A stretch of DNA of 64,000 nucleotides. It comes from an uncultured Eisenbergiella sp. Lineage in GTDB: Bacteria; Bacillota; Clostridia; Lachnospirales; Lachnospiraceae. The notes under the pieces are model-generated. The model had not been told where the DNA came from, ran no database searches, and saw only the letters and a program-made list of their open reading frames with translations. Every line of letters begins with the position of its first letter. Position 1 is the first letter of the stretch. A program made the position numbers and the translations under genes. Below are positions 9,291 through 18,629 of this stretch, in pieces. The stretch lies in contig CANQFM010000004.1 in the NCBI GenBank assembly GCA_947598825.1, positions 49,765 through 113,764 on the forward strand. Reading direction: 5' to 3'.

Positions 9291-10191
9291 CTGCGGCGGC
9301 GTCCCACAAAAGCCCCGGCCCGATATGCGACAGATCCCGGGAGGCGGTCCTGGCCATCATCCCCGCCAGCTCCTCCGTCATCTTTTTGAGATATTCAGCC
9401 ACGCCATCAGCCCCGTCTTTTCCCAAAGACGGCAGCACGGCCCTGCCCACACAGACGGCCTTCGCCCCCAGGGCCAGCGCCTTAAAGGCGTCGCAGCCCG
9501 TATCGATGGAACAGTCCACGAACAGATCCAGACCGTCCCCCACTTCCCTGCGGATCGCAGGCAGCGCCATCAGCGGCGGCACGGCATAAGGCAGGATCCC
9601 GTGATGATGGGAGATCAGGATCCCCCGCACGCCGGCCCGGGCGCATTTTATGGCGTCCTGCACGCTCAATACCCCCTTGACCACAAAGGGAAGGGGCGTC
9701 GCCTGCACAAAATCCTTCAGTTCTTCCAAAGAAACCGGCGCCATGGCCGTATCGCCGATCACGTCCGGCTGTCCCCTGTGGTCAAAGCTGTGGTCGATAT
9801 CCATTCCCACAGCCAGGACCCCGGCCCGGTACGCGTGTTCCAGACGGCGAAAGACGAGTTTGCGGTCCGCATAGGGTTTTACGATCTTGACCGTGGCCGC
9901 GCCGGTGGCCAGGATCTTTTCCAGCTCTGCTTCTTCTCCCATCCCGGCCCAGTTGCAGGCGCCTGCTTTTTTCGCGCCCTCTGCCATCAGCGCCATCCCG
10001 TTTGCCCGGACGTTGTCCAGATGGGAAAAGGCGGCGGTCATAATCGGCGTTGCAAAGGTACGCCCGTAGAGCGAAAGGCTGGTATCCGGCACCGCGCTGT
10101 CCAGATAGCGGGCCTCCACCAGCAGACTGTCCAGATAGGCCCTGGTCAGTTCATTGGCATCCCGGGTATTTTTGACATGAGACAAATCCAT
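9277..10191 (-). CDS. FMN-dependent alpha-hydroxy-acid oxidase/dehydrogenase family protein
   Basis: 304 aa, a TIM-barrel flavoprotein of the lactate oxidase/glycolate oxidase/isopentenyl-diphosphate isomerase type. The family lysine lies in PLPFVVKGVLSVQDA, followed by the conserved GVRGILISHHHG (canonical SNHGGR replaced by SHHHG) and DGLDLFVDCSIDTGCDAFKA-like phosphate-binding loops, then GAKAVCVGRAVL. It is slightly shorter than classical members (about 350 aa). The replaced SNHGGR motif suggests a substrate different from L-lactate. It lies 25 bases after the GH2 gene and before a terminator, so it is the last gene of that unit; oxidation of a sugar-derived hydroxy acid is one possibility. 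Confidence 0.82.
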   Translation of the reverse strand: MDLSHVKNTRDANELTRAYLDSLLVEARYLDSAVPDTSLSLYGRTFATPIMTAAFSHLDNVRANGMALMAEGAKKAGACNWAGMGEEAELEKILATGAATVKIVKPYADRKLVFRRLEHAYRAGVLAVGMDIDHSFDHRGQPDVIGDTAMAPVSLEELKDFVQATPLPFVVKGVLSVQDAIKCARAGVRGILISHHHGILPYAVPPLMALPAIRREVGDGLDLFVDCSIDTGCDAFKALALGAKAVCVGRAVLPSLGKDGADGVAEYLKKMTEELAGMMARTASRDLSHIGPGLLWDAAAERPL

Positions 10192-10215
10192 CCCGTATCC
10201 CTCCTTCTGCTCCTG

Positions 10216-12708
10216 TCACTCCACGGCCAGGGTAAGCTGCGCGCTGCCCAGCTCCGGACTCGTCACGGTCAGGGTCGCCTGTCCGGCCTCATAGCCGCCG
10301 CGCAGGATCGCACAGCAGCGTCCCCGGTAGGTGGTAAAGGCGCCCGCCGTATAGTTTTCCGTGGTGATCGGCGCAGCGGAACCAAACCCCGCCAGATGCG
10401 CCGCCCCTTTTGCGCAGGCCGTCAGTAAAAACTCTGCGTCCGGCACCAGCCTGCCCTGGCTGTCCGTCACTTCCACTTCCACATAGGCCAGGCTGTGGCC
10501 GTCCGCCGCCAGCTTTGGCCGGTCGCTGACCAGCCTCAGGCGGCAGGGCTCCCCTGCCGTGACCATCCGGTCCCGGGACACTTCCCGTCCGTCCGTATAA
10601 CTGACCGCCGTCAGTTCCCCCGGCTCATAGGTCAGATCAAAGACGAAGGAAAGGGGCAGTTCTTCGGCGGCCATGGCCTCCCCCTGTTTCTTTTTTCCCA
10701 GAAGCCTGCCATTTACATAAAGCGCCACCTCCTGGGCACGGGAAAAGACCACCGCGCTGACGGGCCTGCCCTCCTGGCCGGGATAGGTCCAGCTTCTCTG
10801 ACAGGGCGTAAAGCCCCAGCGGCTGATATACTGCTCTTTTCCAAACTCCGACGGCGCATAGGAAAACAACCGGGTCGCCTCAGAGCCGAATACCACGCTG
10901 CGGTAATGCCCCTGGGGCAGGATCGTACCGTTGATATCGATATCCGCATCATCGGCCAGCCGATAGGGGAAATGGGTGATATGCGGCGAAATGGCCCCTT
11001 TGTCCAGCCCCTCTTTCGGGTCTAAAAAGAAGGATTTGCCGATACCCGCCTCGCCGATATAATCCACCGCCGTCCAGGTAAAGTCGCCGATCACATACGG
11101 CGTGCGCTCCACCATGGGCCAGCGTTTTCCGATCTCCTTGGGGAAATTCTCCGATCCTAAGATGATCCGCTCCGGGAACATCTCATGATCCTGGGGGTAC
11201 CGGTCTTCCATATAATTGTAGCCCACGATGTCCAGCCCGTTGGTAAAAGGCTCGGTCAGCGTCTCCCAGGTCAGATCCTCGCTGCCCTTGTCGTCGTTTT
11301 GCTGCTGGGAGGAAGCGCCCCGGAGATACTTCTCCGCCGTCTCGTCGTCCAGCCCGCACCAGAAGGAACAGATCCCGTTGCTCACAGGACGGTTGTCCAG
11401 GCTTTTGATCTTCTCTACCAGCTTCGCCGCCAGCGTATAACCGTGATTCAGGCCGCCGCGTTCGGAGATCTCATTTCCCGTAGACCAGAGCAGGATGGAC
11501 GGGTGATTGCGGTCCCTGCGGACAAAGGCTTCCAGATCCTTTTCCCAGTCCGTATCGAAATACTGATTATAATCGCCGGGCTGCTTGGCCATGCCCCAGG
11601 CGTCAAACGCCTCGGCAAACACATACATTCCCAGCCGGTCGCAGACCTCCAGCAATACCCTGGAGGGCGGGTTGTGGGTGGTGCGGATGGCGTTAAAGCC
11701 CACTTCCTTCATCTTTGAAATGCGCCGCACCTCCGCGTCGTAAAAGGACGCCGCCCCCAGCAGGCCGTTGTCGTGATGGACGCAGCCGCCCTTCAGCTTC
11801 ACGCTCTTTTCGTTGACCAGCAAGCCGTTTTTCACATCTGCCGTCACCGTCCGGATGCCGAACAGCACGCTGTCCGTATCCACGGTCTTTTCGGCGGACT
11901 CCACGAAATGGGTCTTATAGAGGCCCAGATCCGTCACCCTGGCTTCCAGCCGGTAAAGCGCCGGCGTCTCGGCGCTCCAGAGCTTCGGACGATCCACAGT
12001 CAGGGTCAGATAGGCGTCCTGCTTACAGCCCGCGTCCACCTGGATCCTGGTCTGCCGGGACAGCGCGCATTCCCCCGTCCGGTCGTCGATGAGAGAAACC
12101 TCCACCGCCGCCATGTGATCCTGGATGGTGCTGTTCTCCACCTTCACCCGCACCCGGATCAGGGCGGTTTGGGTCTCTTTGCCCTCTCCGTATACGATCC
12201 GCTCGGTGACGCCATAGATCCCGTCGCAGGCCACATGCACCATGGGAACATGGATCAGCTCCACGCTGCGGAAGATCCCCGCCCCGGAATACCAGCGGCT
12301 GTTGGGCTGCATCGTGGGATTGACGATGACCACCAGACTGTTTTCCTGTCCAAAAAACAGATACGGCGTGATATCCACGCAGAAGGGCGTATAGCCGTAA
12401 TGGTGCAGCGCGGCTCTGCCGCCGTTGACGTCCAGCGTAGCGTTCATCATAACGCCGTCAAACCGGATCCAGACCCGGTCCTGCTCCCATTCCTTCGGGA
12501 TAAAGACCGACTTGCGGTAATGGGCCACCCCCGCGTTATAAAATCCGCTGGCGCTGCCGGCGGGCGCGTCGGCGCTCACCTCGTTTTCGATCATGTAATC
12601 GTGGGGCAGATCCACGATCCTGTCCTTATCCGTGCCCTGCAGACGCACGAAGGCGTCTGTCCTGCCGGGGCCGAACCCCCATCCCCTGTCCAGATTTTGT
12701 ACGCGCAT
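10216..12708 (-). CDS. glycoside hydrolase family 2 beta-galactosidase-type enzyme (DUF4982-like C-terminus)
   Basis: 830 aa, no signal peptide, so cytoplasmic. The N-terminal jelly-roll sugar-binding domain contains IVDLPHDYMIENE and NSRWYSGAGIFRSVEL. The TIM barrel contains VGFNAIRTTHNPPSRVLLEV and the acid/base glutamate in LLWSTGNEISERG; the nucleophile glutamate is likely that in IILGSENFPKE. After the barrel comes a DUF4982-like segment (FSRAQEVALYVNGRLLGKKK) and an Ig-like C-terminal domain. This is the organisation of DUF4982-type GH2 galactosidases. It lies between the GH35 gene and the alpha-hydroxy-acid oxidase gene and is read in the same direction. Exact linkage specificity cannot be decided. 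Confidence 0.92.
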   Translation of the reverse strand: MRVQNLDRGWGFGPGRTDAFVRLQGTDKDRIVDLPHDYMIENEVSADAPAGSASGFYNAGVAHYRKSVFIPKEWEQDRVWIRFDGVMMNATLDVNGGRAALHHYGYTPFCVDITPYLFFGQENSLVVIVNPTMQPNSRWYSGAGIFRSVELIHVPMVHVACDGIYGVTERIVYGEGKETQTALIRVRVKVENSTIQDHMAAVEVSLIDDRTGECALSRQTRIQVDAGCKQDAYLTLTVDRPKLWSAETPALYRLEARVTDLGLYKTHFVESAEKTVDTDSVLFGIRTVTADVKNGLLVNEKSVKLKGGCVHHDNGLLGAASFYDAEVRRISKMKEVGFNAIRTTHNPPSRVLLEVCDRLGMYVFAEAFDAWGMAKQPGDYNQYFDTDWEKDLEAFVRRDRNHPSILLWSTGNEISERGGLNHGYTLAAKLVEKIKSLDNRPVSNGICSFWCGLDDETAEKYLRGASSQQQNDDKGSEDLTWETLTEPFTNGLDIVGYNYMEDRYPQDHEMFPERIILGSENFPKEIGKRWPMVERTPYVIGDFTWTAVDYIGEAGIGKSFFLDPKEGLDKGAISPHITHFPYRLADDADIDINGTILPQGHYRSVVFGSEATRLFSYAPSEFGKEQYISRWGFTPCQRSWTYPGQEGRPVSAVVFSRAQEVALYVNGRLLGKKKQGEAMAAEELPLSFVFDLTYEPGELTAVSYTDGREVSRDRMVTAGEPCRLRLVSDRPKLAADGHSLAYVEVEVTDSQGRLVPDAEFLLTACAKGAAHLAGFGSAAPITTENYTAGAFTTYRGRCCAILRGGYEAGQATLTVTSPELGSAQLTLAVE

Positions 12709-12795
12709 TTTCCCTTCTCCTTTCTGCGCTGCCGGTCATTCGTTTTTCGTCCGGCGCTTTGAAACCAAAGGCGTTTTGCCTGTAAAACCCTCTCC

Positions 12796-14904
12796 TTACC
12801 AGTAAAGCTCCTGCACCCGGATCTTTTCCAACCGGCAGGCCGCGCCGTTTTCAAAAGCCGGATACTTTTCCAGATAAACCGGCGCGCCCTCTAAAAGCGG
12901 CTCGACCTCCACCCGCAGCTTTTGGGGGAAATCGAAATACCGCAGGCTGATGGGCACCTCCTGCCCCGTGTAAAAATGATCGTTGATCTTGGTTTCCCCC
13001 AGATACACAGCCATCCTGTCCCCCGCATAGGAAAGACACAGCAGCGTATCCCGGCCCTCTGCCGGCAGGCTGTTTTGCTCGGTCCCCCGCAGGCTTTCGG
13101 CATAAGAAATTGTGATCTCATACACCGCTTTTTTGCCGTCGCAGCAGACCGGCCTCACCTCTGCCCTGGCCCCATCCTCTGCCACGGTCCGCTCATAAAC
13201 CGTAAACCGCCCCTCTTCGCCGCTCTTTACAAAACCGGGGAGTCTTTCCTCCGGCAGGGCTGGAAACGTGCGGACGGAGGTGTGAGGGCCGCCCGTGACA
13301 AAGATCCGGCCGTTTTCCTCCCAGGCGAAATCCTCCGACAGAAGCAGATATTCCTGCGGATCTGTCCCAAAAGGCCCTGTTTTACAGGCGTTTAACGCGT
13401 CTTTACGGGACAGATGCAGGATCCTTTCCTGCGCCTTCCCTTCCCAGCAAAACTGAGGGGCCCAATCTCCGTAGAAAACCCACCAGTCCTCTGCCCTTCC
13501 CCGCAGGCGGCACAGAGGCGTCGCCAGGGCAAAACGCAGAACGGTATCCCCCAGCCGCATCCGGTAGGGGAAAAATCCATACCTGCCATCATCAATCTCC
13601 ATCGGCGGGAAACGGACCGGCCCGCCCTCGCAGATTCCCTCCAGCTCCACGTTTTCGTGGCGTTCCATCGGATACAACCGCTGATAGTTGTTAAAAAAGA
13701 CATAGCCGTGAGTCCCGTCGTGCCGGCAGGCGCACCGCAGCGTGTGAAGATCGTCGGGCCGAACATCCGCCGGACGGATCGCAGCGGGCAAAGCCGCCAG
13801 ATCCTCCCCGAAATCCTTCAGGAAACAGGCCAGCAGTCTGATCTCCCGATAGGCGTCTGAAATCGTGCCGTACTGCCGCAGGGGCGCGTTGAAATCGTAG
13901 TTGATCTCCGGCAGGTCGTTCAGATAACCGGTGGCGGTACTCTCCTGCAGCGTGGACAGCCTGCCCTGGGGATTGCTTCCCCCATGATACATATAGTAGC
14001 CCAGCAGCGCCGCGCCGCTGCCCAGCTTTACCAGGGACATGGCGCCGACGTCCGCGCCGGACGCCACAGGACGCCGATGGCTCGTCACCTGCAGGCCGCC
14101 GCCCAGTTCCGCCGTCAGATACGGGAAACGGGATTCGTCAAAGGTCAGGGCATCCTCCGTGTGATGATCGTTTGCGATCAGCGCGTCGTTGCGCAGATGG
14201 CTGAATACGAAATTGGCGTTGGGCGCAAGACGGTCAATGCTCCGGTCCCAGGGCGCGTCACAGTAGCCGCCCATGACGGGCAGCAGATCCCCGATGCAGG
14301 CGCCGCCCCATCCGGTGGCCGTATACAGCGGCGTCCGAAAACCGATCCGCTTTGCCAGGGCCGTCAGGGTGCGCATATGCGCCTCTCCGGCCTCGCCTCT
14401 TAAGCCGCCCACATGGCCGTATTCGTTTTCGATCTGGATCCCGATGACCGGCCCGCCGTCCTCATGCATCTGCCCTTTTACCTGGGAAAACACCTGCTTC
14501 CAGTAGCGTTCTACCTTTTGCAGATACCGCTCGTCGTTGCTGCGGAGCAAAACGCCCTCCTCTCCCAGCCGCACCACCCAGTCGGGGAATCCGCCGTTTC
14601 GCACCTCCCCGTGGGCCCAGGGGCCGATCCGCAAAAAAACATACAGCCCCACCTTTTTGCACAGGCTCACGAACCTTCCAAGGTCCCGGCAGCCGGAAAA
14701 GTCAAAGACGCCCTCTGTTTCCTCATGATGGATCCAGATCACATAGCTGGAGACGATGCTCACGCCTCCCGCCTTCATCTTGCGCAGGGATTCCTCCCAA
14801 AAGGATTCCCGGTACCGGCTGTAATGCATCTCGCCCATCACCGGAAACCAGGGTTTTTCGTCGCGCGTCAGATAGCTGCTGGTATAACCAAATACCTCTT
14901 TCAT
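12796..14904 (-). CDS. glycoside hydrolase family 35 beta-galactosidase
   Basis: 702 aa without a signal peptide. The N-terminus has the GH35 signature (PWFPVMGEMHYSRYRESFWE). The acid/base glutamate is in PVIGIQIENEYGHVGG, and the nucleophile candidate is the glutamate in YLTAELGGGLQV, both in positions typical of GH35. The C-terminal half is a set of beta domains. It lies 26 bases after metA and 87 bases before the GH2 gene on the same strand. Together the two hydrolases suggest release of terminal beta-galactose from oligosaccharides brought in by the downstream importer. Confidence 0.93.
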   Translation of the reverse strand: MKEVFGYTSSYLTRDEKPWFPVMGEMHYSRYRESFWEESLRKMKAGGVSIVSSYVIWIHHEETEGVFDFSGCRDLGRFVSLCKKVGLYVFLRIGPWAHGEVRNGGFPDWVVRLGEEGVLLRSNDERYLQKVERYWKQVFSQVKGQMHEDGGPVIGIQIENEYGHVGGLRGEAGEAHMRTLTALAKRIGFRTPLYTATGWGGACIGDLLPVMGGYCDAPWDRSIDRLAPNANFVFSHLRNDALIANDHHTEDALTFDESRFPYLTAELGGGLQVTSHRRPVASGADVGAMSLVKLGSGAALLGYYMYHGGSNPQGRLSTLQESTATGYLNDLPEINYDFNAPLRQYGTISDAYREIRLLACFLKDFGEDLAALPAAIRPADVRPDDLHTLRCACRHDGTHGYVFFNNYQRLYPMERHENVELEGICEGGPVRFPPMEIDDGRYGFFPYRMRLGDTVLRFALATPLCRLRGRAEDWWVFYGDWAPQFCWEGKAQERILHLSRKDALNACKTGPFGTDPQEYLLLSEDFAWEENGRIFVTGGPHTSVRTFPALPEERLPGFVKSGEEGRFTVYERTVAEDGARAEVRPVCCDGKKAVYEITISYAESLRGTEQNSLPAEGRDTLLCLSYAGDRMAVYLGETKINDHFYTGQEVPISLRYFDFPQKLRVEVEPLLEGAPVYLEKYPAFENGAACRLEKIRVQELYW

Positions 14905-14930
14905 CTCTCCTGATCCCCCTGCATCCTCCC

Positions 14931-15848
14931 TTACTGAATCTTACGGATATCGTAAGGCGTCGTCTGATAGACGTAATAATTGATCCAATTGGTATACAGG
15001 CCGTTGCAGTGCGCCCGCCAGGACAGCAGCGGCTTTTTTGTGGGGTCGTCCTGGGGATAATAGTTCTCCGGCACCTGAATGGGAAGTCCCTTTTCCAGAT
15101 CCCTGATATATTCGTGGTGCAGCGTATACCGGTCGTACTCCGGATGTCCCATGACGAAGATCTGCCGGCCGTCCCCGGTCATGCACAAAAGCACCCCGGC
15201 CTTTTCGGATTCCGCCATGACCACCAGCTCCCGACAGCCATGGATCGCTTCTGCGGGCGTGGAGGTATGGCGGCTGTGGGGAATGCAGAACACATCGTCA
15301 AATCCCCGCACCAGCGGCACTTTACGGTTTAATACCCGATGTTCGTAGACGCCGAACAGCTTCTGGGGCAGCAGCACCTTATCCAGCCCGAAGTGATAAT
15401 ACAGGCCTGCCTGGGCGCCCCAGCAGATGTGGAAGGTGCTGGTCACATGCTTTTTGGACCAGCGCATGATCTCGCACAGCTCCGGCCAGTAGTCCACTTC
15501 TTCAAAGGGGATCTGCTCCACCGGCGCGCCGGTGATGATCAGGCCGTCGTAATTGTTCTCTTTGAGTTCGTCAAAAGTATTATAAAATTTGTTCAGATGG
15601 GTGGCCGAAGTGTTCATGGAAATATGGCTGTTCATCTTCATGAAGGTCACGTCCACCTGCAGCGGCGTGTTGGACAGAGAGCGCAAAAGGTGCAGCTCCG
15701 TATCCTGTTTGACCGGCATCAGGTTTAAAATGCAGATCTGCAGCGGGCGGATGTTCTGATGCAGCGCCCGGTATTCGTCCATCACAAATATATTCTCGTT
15801 ATCCAGAATCTCCCTGGCGGGCAGATCGCTCTGTATTTTGATCGGCAT
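14931..15848 (-). CDS. metA: homoserine O-acetyltransferase (MetA family)
   Basis: 305 aa, full length. The catalytic cysteine is C142 in [16 protein letters not shown], and the histidine/glutamate pair is H235/E237 in VMGHPEYDR. Residue 111 is glutamate (GAPVEQIPF); in this family Glu111 is associated with acetyl-CoA use and glycine with succinyl-CoA, so an acetyltransferase is predicted. It catalyses the first committed step of methionine synthesis from homoserine in the cytoplasm. The start lies six bases after the ligA stop codon, so the two are co-transcribed. No SAM riboswitch or T-box was seen upstream, so methionine control, if any, acts on the whole unit. Confidence 0.96.
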   Translation of the reverse strand: MPIKIQSDLPAREILDNENIFVMDEYRALHQNIRPLQICILNLMPVKQDTELHLLRSLSNTPLQVDVTFMKMNSHISMNTSATHLNKFYNTFDELKENNYDGLIITGAPVEQIPFEEVDYWPELCEIMRWSKKHVTSTFHICWGAQAGLYYHFGLDKVLLPQKLFGVYEHRVLNRKVPLVRGFDDVFCIPHSRHTSTPAEAIHGCRELVVMAESEKAGVLLCMTGDGRQIFVMGHPEYDRYTLHHEYIRDLEKGLPIQVPENYYPQDDPTKKPLLSWRAHCNGLYTNWINYYVYQTTPYDIRKIQ

Positions 15849-15854
15849 AATTTT

Positions 15855-17828
15855 TTACTCCTCCCGGCCTGTCGTCTGCAGATACCGTTCCATAAACTGC
15901 TCTTCCGTCAGGACCGTCACGCCCAGTTCCCGGGCCTTTTTATTTTTTGTGGAGTTGGAAGTGCTGTCGTTGTTGATCAGGCATGCGGTTTTCCCGGTGA
16001 CGCTGCCCGTCACCTTGCCGCCCAGGGATTCGATGCGCTCCTTTAAGGCGTTCCTGTTTTCAAAATGGTGCAGACTGCCGGTGACCACAAAACTCAGCCC
16101 GGACAACGGCTGTTCTGCTTCGTCGAAGCTTTCCGCCCCCACCGTCACTTCCCTGAGCAGCAGTTCTAACGCCTCCCGGTTCTTTTCCTGCTTCCAGAAC
16201 GCGCAGAATGCCCCCGCGATGACAGGACCGACGCCGTCGATCGCGGATAATTCCTCCGCCGGGGCGCGCAGCATGGCGTCGAGGTCATTTTGATACGCCC
16301 GACAGATCATCCGCGCGTTGGAAATGCCGATGTTCGGTATCCCGAAGCTGTAGAGCAGCCTGGGCAGCGTGGTGGCGCGGGCCCCTTCCAGGCTGTTTTG
16401 AAGATTCTGAAAGGATTTTTCCCCAAACCCTTCCATTTCTATGATCTCCTGGCGGAACCGGTCCAGGTGGAACAGATCCGCATAGGTATGCAGAAAGCCC
16501 CTGGCCAAAAACTTTTCCAGCGTCATTTCCGAAAGCCCGTCGATATTCATGGCGTCCCGGCTGACAAAAAGGGCGAAGGACTTCAGCTTCTTCGCGTCGC
16601 AGTCAGGATTGGGGCACATCAGGGTTTCCGTGTCGTTCTCCCGCTGTATCTGCGTGGCCTGCCCGCAGACCGGGCAGACGGCAGGGATCGTCAGGGTGCC
16701 GCTTTTGGTCAGGTTTTCCGCGATCTGGGGGATGATCATATTGGCTTTATAAACCATGAGCCTGTCGCCGATCCCCAGCCGCAGTTCCTTTACGATGCTC
16801 ACGTTGTGGACGCTGGCGCGGCTCACCGTCGTCCCCTCCAGCTCCACCGGATCAAAGACCGCCACGGGGTTTATCAGCCCGGTGCGGCTGGCGCTCCATT
16901 CCATCCGGCGCAAGGTCGTCTCCGCCAGCTCATCCGCCCATTTAAAGGCGATGGCATTTCTGGGGAATTTGGCCGTGCTGCCAAGGGATTCCCCATAGGC
17001 GATATCGTCCAGGGTCAGCACCAGCCCGTCGGAGGGCACCTCGTAATCCGTCACCCTCTGCGCGAAGTTTTCTATCTCCCCGGCCACGTTCTGCGACGTC
17101 ACCCGGCAGTACTCCACCACTTCAAAGCCCTGTCCCTTTAAAAACAAAAACTGCTTTTCCCGGGAATTTTCAAAGTCCACGCCCCGGGCCTGCACGAGGG
17201 CGAAAGCGTAAAACCGGACGCTGCGCTGGGCCGTGATCTTGCTGTTTAACTGACGGACGGAACCGGAACATAAATTTCTGGGATTTTTATACCTGGCGGC
17301 CGCATCCTCTATCTCCCCATTGATCCGCTCAAAATCCGCGTAGGTGATGACCGCCTCCCCCCGCAGGATCAATTCCCCCTGATAGGGGATTCTGTGGGGC
17401 AGGTTCAAAAAGGTCCTGGCATTGCCCGTAACGACCTCTCCCACCTCGCCGTTGCCCCGGGTAACCGCCTTAAAAAGCTGCCCCTCCCGATAGGTCAGCA
17501 CGATGGTCAGCCCGTCCAGCTTCCAGGATAAAAGCCCCTCCTGGCCGCCCAACCAGGCCGCCAGCTCTTCCCTGCTCTTGGTCTTTCCCAGGGAAAGCAT
17601 GGGCCTTTCATGGCGCTCCTTGGGCAACTCCTCCACCGCTTCATAGCCCACGGATACGGTGGGGCTGCCGGCCAGCACCAGCCCGGTCTTTTCCTCCAGA
17701 GCCGTCAGTTCGTCGTAAAGCTTGTCATACTCATAATTGCTCATGATCTCCCGGTCTTGCGCATAATACGCCCGGGAGGCTTCGTTCAGCAGGCGGATCA
17801 GCTCCTGCATTCTCTCTCTTTCCTTCAT
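15855..17828 (-). CDS. ligA: NAD-dependent DNA ligase
   Basis: 657 aa, close to the usual length. The adenylation lysine is K103 in LLSWKLDGLTI (KxDG). The zinc finger CPVC...CPNPDC is present, followed by helix-hairpin-helix repeats (FGIPNIGISNARMI, AIDGVGPVIAGAF) and a C-terminal BRCT domain (LSGLSFVVTGSLHHFENR). All parts for NAD+-dependent nick sealing in replication and repair are there. The motif WKLDG instead of the common PKIDG is a modest deviation, so a second, more canonical ligA elsewhere in the genome is possible. It overlaps the pseudouridine synthase gene by four bases (ATGA). Confidence 0.96.
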   Translation of the reverse strand: MKERERMQELIRLLNEASRAYYAQDREIMSNYEYDKLYDELTALEEKTGLVLAGSPTVSVGYEAVEELPKERHERPMLSLGKTKSREELAAWLGGQEGLLSWKLDGLTIVLTYREGQLFKAVTRGNGEVGEVVTGNARTFLNLPHRIPYQGELILRGEAVITYADFERINGEIEDAAARYKNPRNLCSGSVRQLNSKITAQRSVRFYAFALVQARGVDFENSREKQFLFLKGQGFEVVEYCRVTSQNVAGEIENFAQRVTDYEVPSDGLVLTLDDIAYGESLGSTAKFPRNAIAFKWADELAETTLRRMEWSASRTGLINPVAVFDPVELEGTTVSRASVHNVSIVKELRLGIGDRLMVYKANMIIPQIAENLTKSGTLTIPAVCPVCGQATQIQRENDTETLMCPNPDCDAKKLKSFALFVSRDAMNIDGLSEMTLEKFLARGFLHTYADLFHLDRFRQEIIEMEGFGEKSFQNLQNSLEGARATTLPRLLYSFGIPNIGISNARMICRAYQNDLDAMLRAPAEELSAIDGVGPVIAGAFCAFWKQEKNREALELLLREVTVGAESFDEAEQPLSGLSFVVTGSLHHFENRNALKERIESLGGKVTGSVTGKTACLINNDSTSNSTKNKKARELGVTVLTEEQFMERYLQTTGREE

Positions 17829-18619
17829 GCCCTTTGTCCTGTCCCTCTCGGCCCTGGTGCAGGCTTGGACTGCTGTCCGCCTTTGGCGGGCCTTTGCGCC
17901 TGCCGGGCCACCCTCTCATACAGTTCCCTGCGCTCTTCTCCCGTGACCGCGCGGATATCCCCCGGATTCAAATGCCCCAGCAGGATATTGGCCACCCGGA
18001 TCCTTTTAATGCTCACCGTGTCGTAGCCGCAGGCGCGGCACATGCGCCGGATCTGCCGGTTCAGCCCCTGGGTCAGAGTGATGCGGAACAAAAATTTTCC
18101 CTCCTCCTTCACAACGCAGGGACGGGTCTGGACGTTGAGATCCTTCAAAAAGATCCCGTCGGACATCCTTTTTAAAAAATCCGGCGTCAGGGCCTTGTTT
18201 ACCCGCACCAGGTATTCTTTTTCATGGAAATTCGCCGCCCTCATCAGGCCGTTGATCAGATCGCCGTCGTTGGTCATCAGAAGCAGGCCCTCGGAATCCC
18301 GGTCCAGCCTGCCCGCATAGGTCACGCGCACAGGATAGTCCAGCACATCCTTTATCGTGACCTGCGCGTGCCGGTCGCGTTCCGTGCACGTCACGCCCAC
18401 AGGCTTATAATAGGCCAGCACCACTTTTTTCTCCCGGCCCTGGACCGGCTTTCCCTCTGCTGTAATATGATCCCGATCGTTCACTTTCATACCCGGTTCA
18501 GCGGTTTTGCCGTTTACCGTGACCTTTCCTTCTTCAATCAGGCGGTCCGCCTCTCTCCGGGAACAGATCCCGCTCTCTGAAAGATATTTGTTTAAACGCA
18601 CTTTTTCCTGGTTTGCCAT
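17825..18619 (-). CDS. RsuA/RluF-family rRNA pseudouridine synthase
   Basis: 264 aa. An N-terminal S4 RNA-binding domain (RLNKYLSESGICSRREADRL) is followed by the catalytic domain with aspartate in AGRLDRDSEGLLLMTNDG and the motif LTQGLNRQIRRMCRACGYD. The latter looks most like RluF, which modifies 23S rRNA near U2604, but RluB/RsuA roles cannot be excluded. The C-terminus has a short basic tail rich in Q, P and K. It is the first gene of the pseudouridine synthase-ligA-metA set. Confidence 0.92.
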   Translation of the reverse strand: MANQEKVRLNKYLSESGICSRREADRLIEEGKVTVNGKTAEPGMKVNDRDHITAEGKPVQGREKKVVLAYYKPVGVTCTERDRHAQVTIKDVLDYPVRVTYAGRLDRDSEGLLLMTNDGDLINGLMRAANFHEKEYLVRVNKALTPDFLKRMSDGIFLKDLNVQTRPCVVKEEGKFLFRITLTQGLNRQIRRMCRACGYDTVSIKRIRVANILLGHLNPGDIRAVTGEERRELYERVARQAQRPAKGGQQSKPAPGPRGTGQRA

Positions 18620-18629
18620 GGTCCTCTCC

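Noticed and set aside
15849..15854. SAM riboswitch for metA
   Set aside because: Only six bases separate metA from ligA, so no leader exists.
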